43,057 nt of DNA from an uncultured Planctomycetota bacterium. Lineage in GTDB: Bacteria; Planctomycetota; Phycisphaerae; Sedimentisphaerales; UBA12454. Location of the stretch: positions 112,813 to 155,869 of the forward strand of contig CAINDG010000040.1 in the NCBI GenBank assembly GCA_903847315.1. Direction: 5' to 3'. A program made the position numbers and the translations under genes. Below, one piece after another: positions 8,968 through 16,058 of the stretch. The notes beneath the pieces were generated by a model, which ran no database searches, had not been told where the DNA came from, and saw nothing but the letters and a program-made list of their open reading frames with translations. Position 1 is the stretch's first letter. Each line of letters begins with the position of its first letter.

Positions 8968-9118
8968 ATTGCTTTAAGACGAAGCCGTGTAACGGCAGAA
9001 AAATCCAAACACTAAACCCGGCTCAAGCTCGCTTGATAGAGGGTTTTGTCGAAGCGTAGCGGAGACCCCGACGCATCGGGGTTTTATAGTGTTCGCAAGA
9101 ACACCGCCTTAAAGCAAT
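8968..9118. repeat. 151-bp MITE-like element with 14-bp near-perfect inverted ends
   Basis: Starts ATTGCTTTAAGACG and ends CGCCTTAAAGCAAT; the ends pair at 13 of 14 positions. It contains copy B of the 55-base segment (8969-9023), a CCCCGACGCATCGGGG hairpin (9066-9081) and a GTTCGCAAGAAC palindrome. Confidence 0.6.
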
Positions 9119-9184
9119 TAACCGTGTAAATCCGTGTAGTTCCGTGTCTAAAAAAATCTCTGTGGTCTCGGTGAGCGGCGCCTG

Positions 9185-9258
9185 CCCCGTGAGATGTTTA
9201 CCCCGTGGGATGCCCGCAGCTATCCCATCGGGGACGCTTCGGCTATCTCATCGGGGTG
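9185..9258 (+). repeat. hairpin repeat split by a second, related hairpin
   Basis: Outer halves CCCCGTGAGATGT (9185-9197) and CGCTTCGGCTATCTCATCGG plus GGTG (9235-9258), when joined, equal the intact copy at 7213-7249. Between them is a 37-base insert (9198-9234), itself a hairpin of the same style: ACCCCGTGGGATG / TATCCCATCGGGG. Confidence 0.75.
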
Positions 9259-9294
9259 GCTAAATAAATCCGTGAAATCTGTGGCTGATTTATT

Positions 9295-9321
9295 CTTCGT
9301 GTCTTGGTGTCTTAGTGGCTA
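9295..9321 (-). repeat. TAGCCACTAAGACACCAAG repeat, supplies a stop codon
   Basis: Minus-strand reading TAGCCACTAAGACACCAAGA followed by CACGAAG. The HAD gene's TAA stop (9312-9314) lies within it. Related copies: 15951-15977, 16009-16026 and 30596-30622. Confidence 0.65.
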
Positions 9322-10064
9322 CGGCTATTTATTCCCTCAACAATCCCCGGCAGTTCCGCCAATCGCTCAATTTTTATCACATTTTGCGGAATATCTTTAT
9401 CTATATTTGTATATGCTTTTTTCACAACGGCAATCATATTTGCTTTTAGCGCCCCAGCCGCATCTATATTAAGTCTATCGCCGACGAAAAGCGCATTTTG
9501 CGGTTCGACCTGTATTTTTTTTGCCGCCTCGACAAAAATCCTGCCATCCGGCTTGCGGAATTTGAACTGGTAGGAATAAACTCTAACGGAAAAGAAGTCT
9601 AATAGCCCCAGTTGCGCCAGATGTTTATCAAGGATTGATGCGTTAATGAAGGTGTTTGAAACTATGCCTAATTTTATTCCCGCCTGTTTTAGTTTATTGA
9701 GTGTTTGTTTTATATCGGGTTCGATTTGAGCCAGTTTGCTCAATGGCTCGTACCAGCACCATGCGAAGTCTTGCCATTGTGATTCTGTCAGTTTGACCCC
9801 ATTTTTCTGTTCGGTTTTTCTAAGGATATAGGACGAATCGAAATCTCTGCCGACGATATTCGACCATATATTTAGGGCATGGATTATTATCAGGTGTCTG
9901 AAGAGAAAGAAGCGGAGCGAGCCGGTTGGCTGGTTATATTTTTGGAGGAAGTCATACGCCAGTTTTCCACCCTGTTTAAAAAGAGCGACCGTATCGACTT
10001 TCCCGAAGGTTAACAAGGTCTCGCCGATATCGAACAGTACTGCCTGGATTTTCCGTTCCGCCAA
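9312..10064 (-). CDS. HAD-superfamily hydrolase (haloacid dehalogenase-like phosphatase)
   Basis: A 250-residue HAD protein. Motif I is FDIGETLL (nucleophile Asp near residue 12), motif II VSNT near residue 136, motif III lysine in FRKPDGRIF near 170, motif IV GDRLNIDAAGA near 195; an alpha-helical cap lies between motifs I and II. The residue two after the nucleophile is Gly instead of the usual acid/base Asp, as in phosphonatase-like members, so chemistry may differ from a plain phosphatase. The start is TTG with AGAGAG about seven bases upstream. tRNA-Leu lies 55 bases upstream on the same strand and may share its transcript. The last codons and the stop lie in a dispersed repeat. Confidence 0.85.
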   Translation of the reverse strand: MAERKIQAVLFDIGETLLTFGKVDTVALFKQGGKLAYDFLQKYNQPTGSLRFFLFRHLIIIHALNIWSNIVGRDFDSSYILRKTEQKNGVKLTESQWQDFAWCWYEPLSKLAQIEPDIKQTLNKLKQAGIKLGIVSNTFINASILDKHLAQLGLLDFFSVRVYSYQFKFRKPDGRIFVEAAKKIQVEPQNALFVGDRLNIDAAGALKANMIAVVKKAYTNIDKDIPQNVIKIERLAELPGIVEGINSRSH

Positions 10065-10119
10065 TTATATCTCTCTGCAAAAATAGAAGCTTGCCTGCCT
10101 CACTGCAAATTTATAAATT

Positions 10120-10204
10120 TGGCCGAGGCGGGAGTCGAACCCGCACGCCCAGTTACGGACCCGAGATTTTAAATCTCGTGCGTCTGCCATTCCGCCACTC
10201 GGCC
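10120..10204 (-). tRNA. tRNA-Leu (anticodon TAA)
   Basis: Minus strand: acceptor GGCCGAG pairs with CTCGGCC, anticodon stem CGAGA/TCTCG encloses loop TTTAAAA with anticodon TAA, a long class II variable arm (GGTCCGTAACTGGGC) follows, and the T-arm is GCGGG-TTCGACT-CCCGC. The discriminator is A. CCA is not encoded. It reads UUA leucine codons. Confidence 0.95.
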
Positions 10205-10250
10205 AAAAGTTAGAGTATGGTAGTCGCAGGGGGGGCAAAAGTCAATATAT

Positions 10251-10376
10251 GAGTGATTCTGTAGATTCAAGAGTGATTCTGTAGATTCGAGACTGGTTCT
10301 ACTGAATCAAGACTGGGTCCGCCGAACAGGGCTATCAAGACGGGTTCTGCCATAAGACGGGTTCTAATGAATCTGT
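10251..10376 (+). repeat. degenerate tandem repeat, about 20-base unit, six units
   Basis: Units begin at 10251, 10271, 10291, 10311, 10339 and 10356. The first two differ at one base (GAGTGATTCTGTAGATTCAA), later ones drift to GACTGGTTCTACTGAATCAA and GACGGGTTCTAATGAATC. Order of decay is left to right. There are no unique spacers, so it is not a CRISPR. Confidence 0.75.
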
Positions 10377-10416
10377 CGGCGGGAAAGATTAAAATGGATA
10401 ATTATGGAATTTGGAG

Positions 10417-10505
10417 CTGTTGAAAAAGTCGCATCTGACCCTTTTAGACTTTGATTTTAGGTTAAAAAATCGGATGATTTTCATTTTTAAACAATTTTTC
10501 AACAG
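10417..10505. repeat. 89-bp element with perfect 11-bp inverted ends
   Basis: CTGTTGAAAAA (10417-10427) and TTTTTCAACAG (10495-10505) are exact reverse complements. The interior is AT-rich and non-coding. It lies just beyond the histidine kinase stop and may act in transcript ending or 3' stability, or be a small mobile element. Confidence 0.6.
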
Positions 10506-10515
10506 TCCCAATTCA

Positions 10516-13020
10516 TCAGATTTTTTGGGAGTGCTGGCCGGGGACGGCATTCTTGGCAATCTGTTTCCAGTCGCTTTTCGCCAGCAGGGCGAGAAGATTG
10601 TCAAAATGCGTTTTCATCTGCTCGAAAAGCGGCGAGTATTTTTCGGTTTGTTCGTCTCTGCCTGCAAATTCGAGCTGCTTGGCCAGTTCGAATATTTGCG
10701 ATGCGCCAATTATGCCGGCAGCGCCTTTAATTGAGTGTGCGTAAAATTTTACTTCCTTGGAATCGTTTCTTTTTACCGAATCTGCGAGTATGCCCATTCT
10801 TTCGGTATTGTCCTTAAGAAATACCGGCATTATTTCGTCAACCAACTGCTCATCACCCACCCGCTCCATCATCATTTGCCAGTCCAACTCAAGCTCAGTG
10901 CTTTCAGTCGGTGCTGCGGCGGCATTATTCTGCGGGACGTTTTCCTGCTTGTTTTCGGTCTGATGTTGTACGGTTTGAGGCAATGGCTGTTTGTTTTCCA
11001 CAGTTTTATTTCCCTTAGAGAGATATTTTTTCAAAGTTTCTATAAGTTTTTTCCTGTCAATCGGCTTGGTGAGATATTCATCGCAGCCTGCGGCGAAACA
11101 TTTCTGGTCGTCGCCTTTCATAGCGCAGGCGGTAAGAGCCGTTATCGGGGTTTTCAATCCGAGTTTTCTTATTTCTCTTGTCGCTTCGTAACCGTTCATC
11201 ACGGGCATCTGAATATCCATAAGGATAATATTGAATCCGCCGGTAATTGCTTTTTGAACGGCCTGCTGACCGTTTTCAACAATAGTTACATTCAGCCCAA
11301 GCCTTTTCAGGAGGAGGTCTATCAAGGTCTGGTTAGTAGGGCTGTCCTCTGCGACAAGGACATTGCCGCTGAGTTTAAGATTCTTGTCATCGATGATTTT
11401 CGTCTCGACAGGCAGCGATTCGACCGACTGGAGGTTTTTGTCGCTTTCGGACCGTTTGTTTGTAATGACAGCAGGAATGAACAACGAAAAAGTAGAACCT
11501 CTTGAGGGAGCGCTTTGAACGGTTATATTTCCGCCCAGCAACTCGGCGATATGTTTTGTAATAGCCAGCCCCAGACCCGTGCTGCCAAGCGGCCGAGCCG
11601 AACTGCTGTCAACCTGTGAAAACGGTTCAAAGACATACGCTATTTTGTCATTAGCAATTCCTATGCCGGTATCTTCAATGTCAAATCTGACAAAAGATTT
11701 GCCCTCACGGCCTTCGCTTGAAACGCAGATTCGAACAGAACCTTTTTCCGTGAATTTAATCGCGTTGCCGACAAGATTCATCAGGCATTGTTTGAGTCTT
11801 GCCGGGTCTGTTTGTATTAATTCCGGCAGCGGCTGATTGCGTATGATTTCAAATTTAAGACCTTTTTCAACCGCGGCCGGTTCCATAAGCGAATCGATTA
11901 CCGCGAGGATATTTTCAACCGGAACATCGGCGACATCCACGTCGAGTCTGCCGGCCTCGATTTTTGAAAAGTCGAGTATATCGTTGATAAGCTGCAGAAG
12001 ATGCCTGCTGCTGTCCTGGATTATTTTGACCTGTCTTTTCTGCTCATCTTCGAGATTTTCATCCGCCAGCATTTCGCTAAAGCCTATTATAGCGTTCATC
12101 GGCGTTCGAATCTGATGACTCATATTTGCCAAAAATTCGCCCTTGGCACGATTGGCTTCGATTGCCTGCTGTGTCATCGCGTTGGCGTGCTTGACAGAAA
12201 GCTGAAGCTGCCGATTTACCTGTTCAGTCTGGAATTGCGCAGATTCTGTTTTGGCTTTCTCAGCGGTCAGTTCGGCGTTGCGCTCATTGACGAGCTCCTG
12301 AAGCTGAAGATATCGCAAATAGGATTCTCTCTGTATCTGTACGAGAAAAATTGCAGTCAATAAGGCGATTCCTATCGACAGAATAAGAACAACAAGCCTT
12401 GTATATACAGTCTGGCTGGTAATTTCGTCGGAAATGATATCTGCTGTTTCCTCAAGCAGAACGGTACATCGGACTCGCGACGTTGTCAGTACATATACGC
12501 ATTGATTAATCATTTTCGTAATCTCATCCTGCTTTTGTTTATTTTCGCCTTTGCCTGCCAGATAGCCGAGCTGATAAACCAGCCCGCCGTAGGAAACTGT
12601 ATTTTCCGCGGAGGTTTCAGCCTGCCCATTCATCGCTGAGGCAGACTTGGCGATTTTCCGTTTCAGCGACAGCCATTCTATATTTATGCTGTCGATTTTT
12701 TTTGCAAAGAGCCTGTTGGTCAGAGTAAGTTTTCTTGTCAGCGGGTATTTTAAAAAGCCGTTTAATTTTGCGTCAAAAGTGTTCAGACTGTACTGCCAGG
12801 TACTGCTTTTACTGCTCGATACAGGCTCGACAAGCAAATTAACCGTTTCCTTTTCCAGCTTGTTCCACGAGTTAGTCAGAGATTGTATCTGGCATTTAAT
12901 CGTACGCAGGGAATCTGTTTTGTTGTTGGCATAAAGCCACAGAGCAATTATGCCGGTCGAGCTTAACGTTATTACGAGAGCCGTGATAACTGTTGGTGAC
13001 AGTTTTCTTATTTTCTGCAT
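10516..13020 (-). CDS. hybrid sensor histidine kinase with receiver and Hpt domains
   Basis: 834 residues. Two membrane segments (about 10-30 and 208-228) bracket a periplasmic sensor region of about 175 residues; then a coiled coil (232-295), HisKA with phospho-accepting H302, HATPase with N419, DTGIG (450-454) and GLGLA (482-486), a receiver domain with phospho-acceptor D602 in [11 protein letters not shown] and conserved K652, a Gln/Asn-rich linker (670-710), and an Hpt domain with H762 in [10 protein letters not shown]. It can run a full His-Asp-His relay in one chain, needing an outside response regulator as output; none is encoded nearby. The residue after H302 is Gln (SHQIRTPMN) where Glu/Asp is usual. 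The signal is unknown. Confidence 0.93.
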   Translation of the reverse strand: MQKIRKLSPTVITALVITLSSTGIIALWLYANNKTDSLRTIKCQIQSLTNSWNKLEKETVNLLVEPVSSSKSSTWQYSLNTFDAKLNGFLKYPLTRKLTLTNRLFAKKIDSINIEWLSLKRKIAKSASAMNGQAETSAENTVSYGGLVYQLGYLAGKGENKQKQDEITKMINQCVYVLTTSRVRCTVLLEETADIISDEITSQTVYTRLVVLILSIGIALLTAIFLVQIQRESYLRYLQLQELVNERNAELTAEKAKTESAQFQTEQVNRQLQLSVKHANAMTQQAIEANRAKGEFLANMSHQIRTPMNAIIGFSEMLADENLEDEQKRQVKIIQDSSRHLLQLINDILDFSKIEAGRLDVDVADVPVENILAVIDSLMEPAAVEKGLKFEIIRNQPLPELIQTDPARLKQCLMNLVGNAIKFTEKGSVRICVSSEGREGKSFVRFDIEDTGIGIANDKIAYVFEPFSQVDSSSARPLGSTGLGLAITKHIAELLGGNITVQSAPSRGSTFSLFIPAVITNKRSESDKNLQSVESLPVETKIIDDKNLKLSGNVLVAEDSPTNQTLIDLLLKRLGLNVTIVENGQQAVQKAITGGFNIILMDIQMPVMNGYEATREIRKLGLKTPITALTACAMKGDDQKCFAAGCDEYLTKPIDRKKLIETLKKYLSKGNKTVENKQPLPQTVQHQTENKQENVPQNNAAAAPTESTELELDWQMMMERVGDEQLVDEIMPVFLKDNTERMGILADSVKRNDSKEVKFYAHSIKGAAGIIGASQIFELAKQLEFAGRDEQTEKYSPLFEQMKTHFDNLLALLAKSDWKQIAKNAVPGQHSQKI

Positions 13021-13399
13021 TTTTTTTAAACACTCCGGCCTTATAGAGCCTCAAATCTGAATTAAAAGCTGTGATTTCGCTCAATGGTTTATCGTCAAAA
13101 TATAAAAGGCACTTTTTTGCGAAATAATAAAGAAGATAAAAAGATGGAGATTTTTTTAAGTTCATTACATAAAAGGACTTAACCGACAGTGAAAAAGCGA
13201 GTATCTGTCAAAAAACAATGCCGGCAGGATTATAGGACGTGGAAATTTTCAGTTTTAAGTTTTTAGTTCTCCGTAAGGAGTCCATAGGACTTAATTTTGA
13301 ATTGAACCCATCTTCGCCAAAGGCTTCGGCGCGACAGGCGGGCACTATTTATTCCTATTTATTGAGCATAATTATAATAAAACAGGCAGGGGAAAATGC

Positions 13400-13427
13400 T
13401 TGACAAACCAGATAAAAATGGTATAAT
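13400..13427 (+). promoter_or_regulatory. perfect-consensus sigma-70 promoter for the PEP-CTERM gene
   Basis: TTGACA (13400-13405), 16-base spacer, TATAAT (13422-13427). Both boxes match consensus fully. The start would be near 13434, leaving about 300 bases of leader before the ATG at 13736. Confidence 0.75.
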
Positions 13428-13579
13428 ACCCGCCGTAAAGTGTAAAAAGGGAGATGGAAGAGAAAACTCGAAATTGATATGCTACACTGAATTTCTGCAC
13501 ACAATTTTTACTTCTTTTGATTCGGCAGCGTAAAGATTTAATTTTTTTGAGTTTGAGAAGGAAAGAAGGAAGAAGAGAT

Positions 13580-13702
13580 ATGAAGTTATCAAATTCCGGA
13601 GGCGGCATTTCTGTAATAATCATTCCTTTTGTTCCCTGCAATTCTATGCAGACATACCGTAGTTTCATTGACAGCCGCAAGTTTTGGCTGGCTCTGATTT
13701 AA
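13580..13702 (+). CDS. possible 40-residue leader peptide
   Basis: An ATG at 13580 preceded by an A/G-rich stretch (AAGGAAGAAGAGAT) opens 40 codons starting MKLSNSGGGISVIIIPFVPC and ends 33 bases before the PEP-CTERM ATG. It lies in the leader made by the strong promoter. No similarity is recognised. It may be a leader peptide or chance. Confidence 0.3.
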   Translation: MKLSNSGGGISVIIIPFVPCNSMQTYRSFIDSRKFWLALI

Positions 13703-13735
13703 CATAGGAAATAAGAAAATTAGAAAGAAAGTATT

Positions 13736-14851
13736 ATGAAGACGAAGAAGTTAAAATTGCTGATTGTGTTTGTTGGTCTTATGACAAGTAGTGCACCTGC
13801 TCATACTCTCACTGCAGGAGGAGACTTTATGTGGGACTACGGCGCGGTAGGCCACTGGGATGATGCCCACGACGGCCAGAACTGGAGAGACGATACTACC
13901 GGTGCTTTTGTTGACGAACCGAGCGCCGCATCGGTCGCCTTGACCGGAGCTAATAATGGGACGTGTATCACAGGACCTGGTTCAGTGTGCACAGTGGATA
14001 CCGTTATAGGCGGTTGGTCAGGAATCACAACGGCCGGCACGAGAATCAGAATAACCGAGGGTGCAACGATGAACGTTGTCGATGGCGCAGACATCACCGG
14101 CTTCGGCTGGATTCGTGTTGGTGATATTCGAAACACTCCAAATTCTGCCTATCTGAACCAGACAGGCGGGCGTATTTTCCTTACACGCCAGAGGGATTCG
14201 GGTATGCTTGGGGTTGGTTATGGTAATTATAGTTCTGGTATGTTACCAGGCTCTATTTATACTATCAGCGGCGGAACTCTTACATACGACGCTGCCGACT
14301 CGGCCTGTTCGGGAAAACTGAGATTAGGAGAGAGCAACGGCTCCGGACAGATGACTATAATTGGCACTGCCCCTGTAATTAAGATGAAGAACCTGTATAT
14401 CGCGGGCGATGAAAACGGCTCCGGCGTTCCCTGCAGCTATGGAACCGGTATTCTCGAATATCAGATTGGCAGTAATGGCGTAAGCCCAATTGTCGTTGAC
14501 GGCACGGCTTATATAGATTTAGGTGACGCCGATGGGGACGGCCAGCGCCTTGGCGAAACTACTACTGCAGATTTGATTCTCCAACTGACTGCTGCGCCGC
14601 CGACGGGCGATATTCGCCTTATTGATTGTGTTAGTACTATTCAGGGCACCTTTGATACGGTTACCGGCGACATAAATGGCGGAAAAGGTCAAGAAGGAGA
14701 TACGATAGTTCTAACTTATGGCGGAATACAATATCAATATACCTTGACTTACAGAGGCGGTATAGACGGCAAGGACCTTGTACTGGTGATACCTGAACCT
14801 GTTACAATCGCATTGCTTGGTCTTGGCTTGATTGCCATAAGACGACGTTAA
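13736..14851 (+). CDS. PEP-CTERM sorting-domain protein, exported
   Basis: 371 residues. N-terminal signal peptide (MKTKKLKLLIVFVGLM..., cleavage near residue 23-27), a beta-rich Gly/Thr/Asp-rich body (residues 30-345) resembling autotransporter-like or pectate-lyase-like repeats (TISGGTLTYD, LRLGESNGSGQMTI), and a classic PEP-CTERM tail: PEP at residue 353-355, hydrophobic segment TIALLGLGLIAI, then RRR. Such tails are recognised by exosortase, which cuts and processes the protein at the envelope in EPS-producing bacteria. No exosortase gene lies in this window. The promoter upstream is a perfect match, so strong expression is likely. The substrate or role of the body is unknown. Confidence 0.9.
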   Translation: MKTKKLKLLIVFVGLMTSSAPAHTLTAGGDFMWDYGAVGHWDDAHDGQNWRDDTTGAFVDEPSAASVALTGANNGTCITGPGSVCTVDTVIGGWSGITTAGTRIRITEGATMNVVDGADITGFGWIRVGDIRNTPNSAYLNQTGGRIFLTRQRDSGMLGVGYGNYSSGMLPGSIYTISGGTLTYDAADSACSGKLRLGESNGSGQMTIIGTAPVIKMKNLYIAGDENGSGVPCSYGTGILEYQIGSNGVSPIVVDGTAYIDLGDADGDGQRLGETTTADLILQLTAAPPTGDIRLIDCVSTIQGTFDTVTGDINGGKGQEGDTIVLTYGGIQYQYTLTYRGGIDGKDLVLVIPEPVTIALLGLGLIAIRRR

Positions 14852-14863
14852 TGAAGTAAAAAT

Positions 14864-14894
14864 CTCAGGGCCAGTCCAACGGATTGGCCTTGAG
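14864..14894. terminator. bidirectional terminator-like hairpin between convergent genes
   Basis: CTCAGGGCCAGTCC / GGATTGGCCTTGAG forms a 14-bp stem with two G-T pairs and loop AAC. On the minus strand it is followed by ATTTTTAC; on the plus strand by an A-rich run. It sits between the convergent PEP-CTERM and HNH genes. Confidence 0.6.
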
Positions 14895-14936
14895 TATATC
14901 TAAAAAAATAATAACTCTTATCTTCGCTGGCTGTAT

Positions 14937-15527
14937 TTAGCCCTTCGCACTAATTGTCTGCTTGTACTCATTTAAGTCGCTCCTTAATAAAATAGTTTTA
15001 AATGGTTCGTTTTTAAATAACGGGAAATTCAGAGGAGTGTAATCCTGGTCGCCGCTTTCAATGACAAATTTGTCTCTTGCCAGAGCGGCGAGAACTAAAC
15101 CTTTGGGCGTAGGCGGTGCATAGAACTTCATCCTTTTGCCTGTTTGGGGCTGGAAATAAGCCTCGTAAAAATATTTATTATCTCTTTTAGTTCTCTTTGT
15201 TTTAGAAACGCCGATGCGGCCAGTATTCGATTTAAGTCTGCGATTAAGCGCACTTTGTCTTGCGTTGACAATACGCAGATTGCATCTGCGATTGTCGAGA
15301 GGATTTCTGTTTATGTGGTCAACAATCCGGTCTTTCTCTGCCTTTAGAATAAATCGCGGAAGCGAAAAATACTTTTTATTTTTGTAATCGCAAATAATAA
15401 CCCGGCGACCGCCAACGATCATCAAACTGGAATTGCAAATTTGCGGGTCGTAGAAATCCTCCACATCGAGCCTTACGCTGTGCCCGGCGACTTTCCTGAT
15501 TTTGTATTTTGGTTTTTTTGTTTTCAT
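14937..15527 (-). CDS. HNH endonuclease with AP2-like DNA-binding domain (homing-type)
   Basis: 196 residues. The HNH core VDHINRNPLDNRRCNLR lies near residues 69-85 with the trailing Asn-containing segment NARQSALNR; a C-terminal AP2-like region follows (GRIGVSKTKRTKRDNKYFYE, residues 101-140). This architecture is typical of free-standing phage or homing endonucleases, which nick or cut DNA and spread themselves. The N-terminal part FYDPQICNSSLMIV matches the usual pre-HNH segment. There is no clear ribosome site, no intron and no phage genes around it, but repeats lie immediately upstream. It looks like an isolated selfish gene. Confidence 0.85.
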   Translation of the reverse strand: MKTKKPKYKIRKVAGHSVRLDVEDFYDPQICNSSLMIVGGRRVIICDYKNKKYFSLPRFILKAEKDRIVDHINRNPLDNRRCNLRIVNARQSALNRRLKSNTGRIGVSKTKRTKRDNKYFYEAYFQPQTGKRMKFYAPPTPKGLVLAALARDKFVIESGDQDYTPLNFPLFKNEPFKTILLRSDLNEYKQTISAKG

Positions 15528-15566
15528 TTTTGCGGCGTTACCGTCCTCTTACATTCGCGGCTCTGA

Positions 15567-15590
15567 ACCCCCGGTAAAACCGAGGGCTAA
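15567..15590 (-). repeat. hairpin repeat with TTAGCCC / GGGTTC ends, copy 3
   Basis: On the minus strand TTAGCCCTCGGTTTTACCGG then GGGTTC. Stem CCCTCGGT/ACCGGGGG pairs at 7 of 8 positions. The ends match copies at 7034, 7089 and 18114; the stem differs. Confidence 0.6.
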
Positions 15591-15604
15591 ATATTTTTGA
15601 AATA

Positions 15605-15647
15605 CCGCTCCATATCTGTCGCGGCTCTATAAAAAATAAACCGGCAG
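15605..15647 (+). repeat. GTCGCGGCTCT repeat, intergenic copy
   Basis: The first 24 bases match 24985-25008 inside mfd at 23 positions, and both copies end with an AT-rich stretch then ACCGG. The shorter phrase TTCGCGGCTCTG also occurs at 15554 and 18164. Confidence 0.65.
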
Positions 15648-15755
15648 AAACAAGATTCAGGAGGTATAGTTTTAATCTGTCGGAGCCGTAGCGTCGCAGC
15701 AAGGCGGAGATCCCGACGCATCGGGACTGCAACCGTCTTAAAGTTCACTTTTCAC

Positions 15756-15784
15756 TTAACTATTCCGGTATTTTACCATATAAT
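15756..15784 (+). promoter_or_regulatory. possible promoter upstream of transketolase
   Basis: TTAACT (15756-15761), 17 bases, TATAAT (15779-15784). The -10 is perfect and the -35 matches 4 of 6. It lies about 270 bases before tkt, with a repeat in between. Confidence 0.4.
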
Positions 15785-15950
15785 TTAACAAAATCAAGCA
15801 TTTTTTAGCTTATTTTGAAAATATTTTTAAATGTTATATAAATATATAACAAGAAAGAGGTTGGGAAAGGTGTTATTTGGATTGATGGTGAGCGGTAATT
15901 GACAGGGACGGAAATTTATCCTATTATGCCGGTCTTTTGGGATTTTAAAA

Positions 15951-16026
15951 TAGCCACGAAGGCACAAAGGCACCAAGAAAAATAGGTATTATTCTGAAAA
16001 CTTTGGGTCTTGGTGTCTTAGTGGCT
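15951..16026. repeat. facing copies of the AGCCAC repeat
   Basis: TAGCCACGAAGGCACAAAGG plus CACCAAG (15951-15977) faces CTTGGTGTCTTAGTGGCT (16009-16026), giving an inverted repeat of about 18 bp with an 8-base difference in one arm. Related copies are at 9295-9321 and 30596-30622. Confidence 0.65.
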
Positions 16027-16058
16027 GAAAAATTAATGATTAATAAAGAAGGGTAACA

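Larger units (their letters stand above)
8026..9311. other. 1.3-kb repeat island without a convincing gene
   Basis: No open frame here looks coding. The stretch is a patchwork of short repeats: GGGACAGTCACCT direct repeats (8116-8198), two 55-base related segments (8368, 8969), two elements with inverted ends (8470-8602, 8968-9118), CCCTGTTAGATG-type hairpins (8658, 8815, 9185), and phrases such as GTGTAAATCCGTGT (8605, 9124) and TGTGGCTGATTTATTCTTCG (8697, 9280) that occur twice. The same modules recur in the same order about 0.5-0.6 kb apart. Confidence 0.75.
10205..10515. other. intergenic region with tandem repeats and an inverted repeat
   Basis: This 311-base gap has no gene. It holds the imperfect 20-base tandem repeats at 10251-10376 and the CTGTTGAAAAA inverted repeat at 10417-10505, just past the 3' end of the histidine kinase gene. 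Confidence 0.7.
13021..13735. other. 715-base intergenic region before the PEP-CTERM gene
   Basis: No well-supported gene apart from a possible 40-codon frame at 13580. It contains palindromic repeat debris (CTCCGTAAGGAG at 13269-13280, GCCAAAGGCTTCGGC at 13317-13331), a perfect promoter (13400-13427) and an untranslated leader of roughly 300 bases. The 13262-13303 segment resembles 8783-8807 (hairpin followed by CTTAATTTTG). Confidence 0.65.
15528..16058. other. 531-base intergenic region with repeats, upstream of transketolase
   Basis: No gene. It contains a TTAGCCC/GGGTTC-type hairpin (15567-15590), a GTCGCGGCTCT repeat (15605-15647) whose relative lies inside mfd, a GATCCCGACGCATCGGGAC hairpin followed by CCGTCTTAAAG (15706-15743), a possible promoter (15756-15784), an AT-rich stretch with GTTATATA/TATATAAC, and facing copies of the AGCCAC repeat (15951-16026). 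Confidence 0.75.

Noticed and set aside
8853..9059. 68-codon open frame in the repeat island
   Set aside because: Made almost wholly of repeat sequence; no ribosome site or recognisable product.
10251..10376. Possible CRISPR array
   Set aside because: Units are contiguous and degenerate with no unique spacers, and there are no cas genes.
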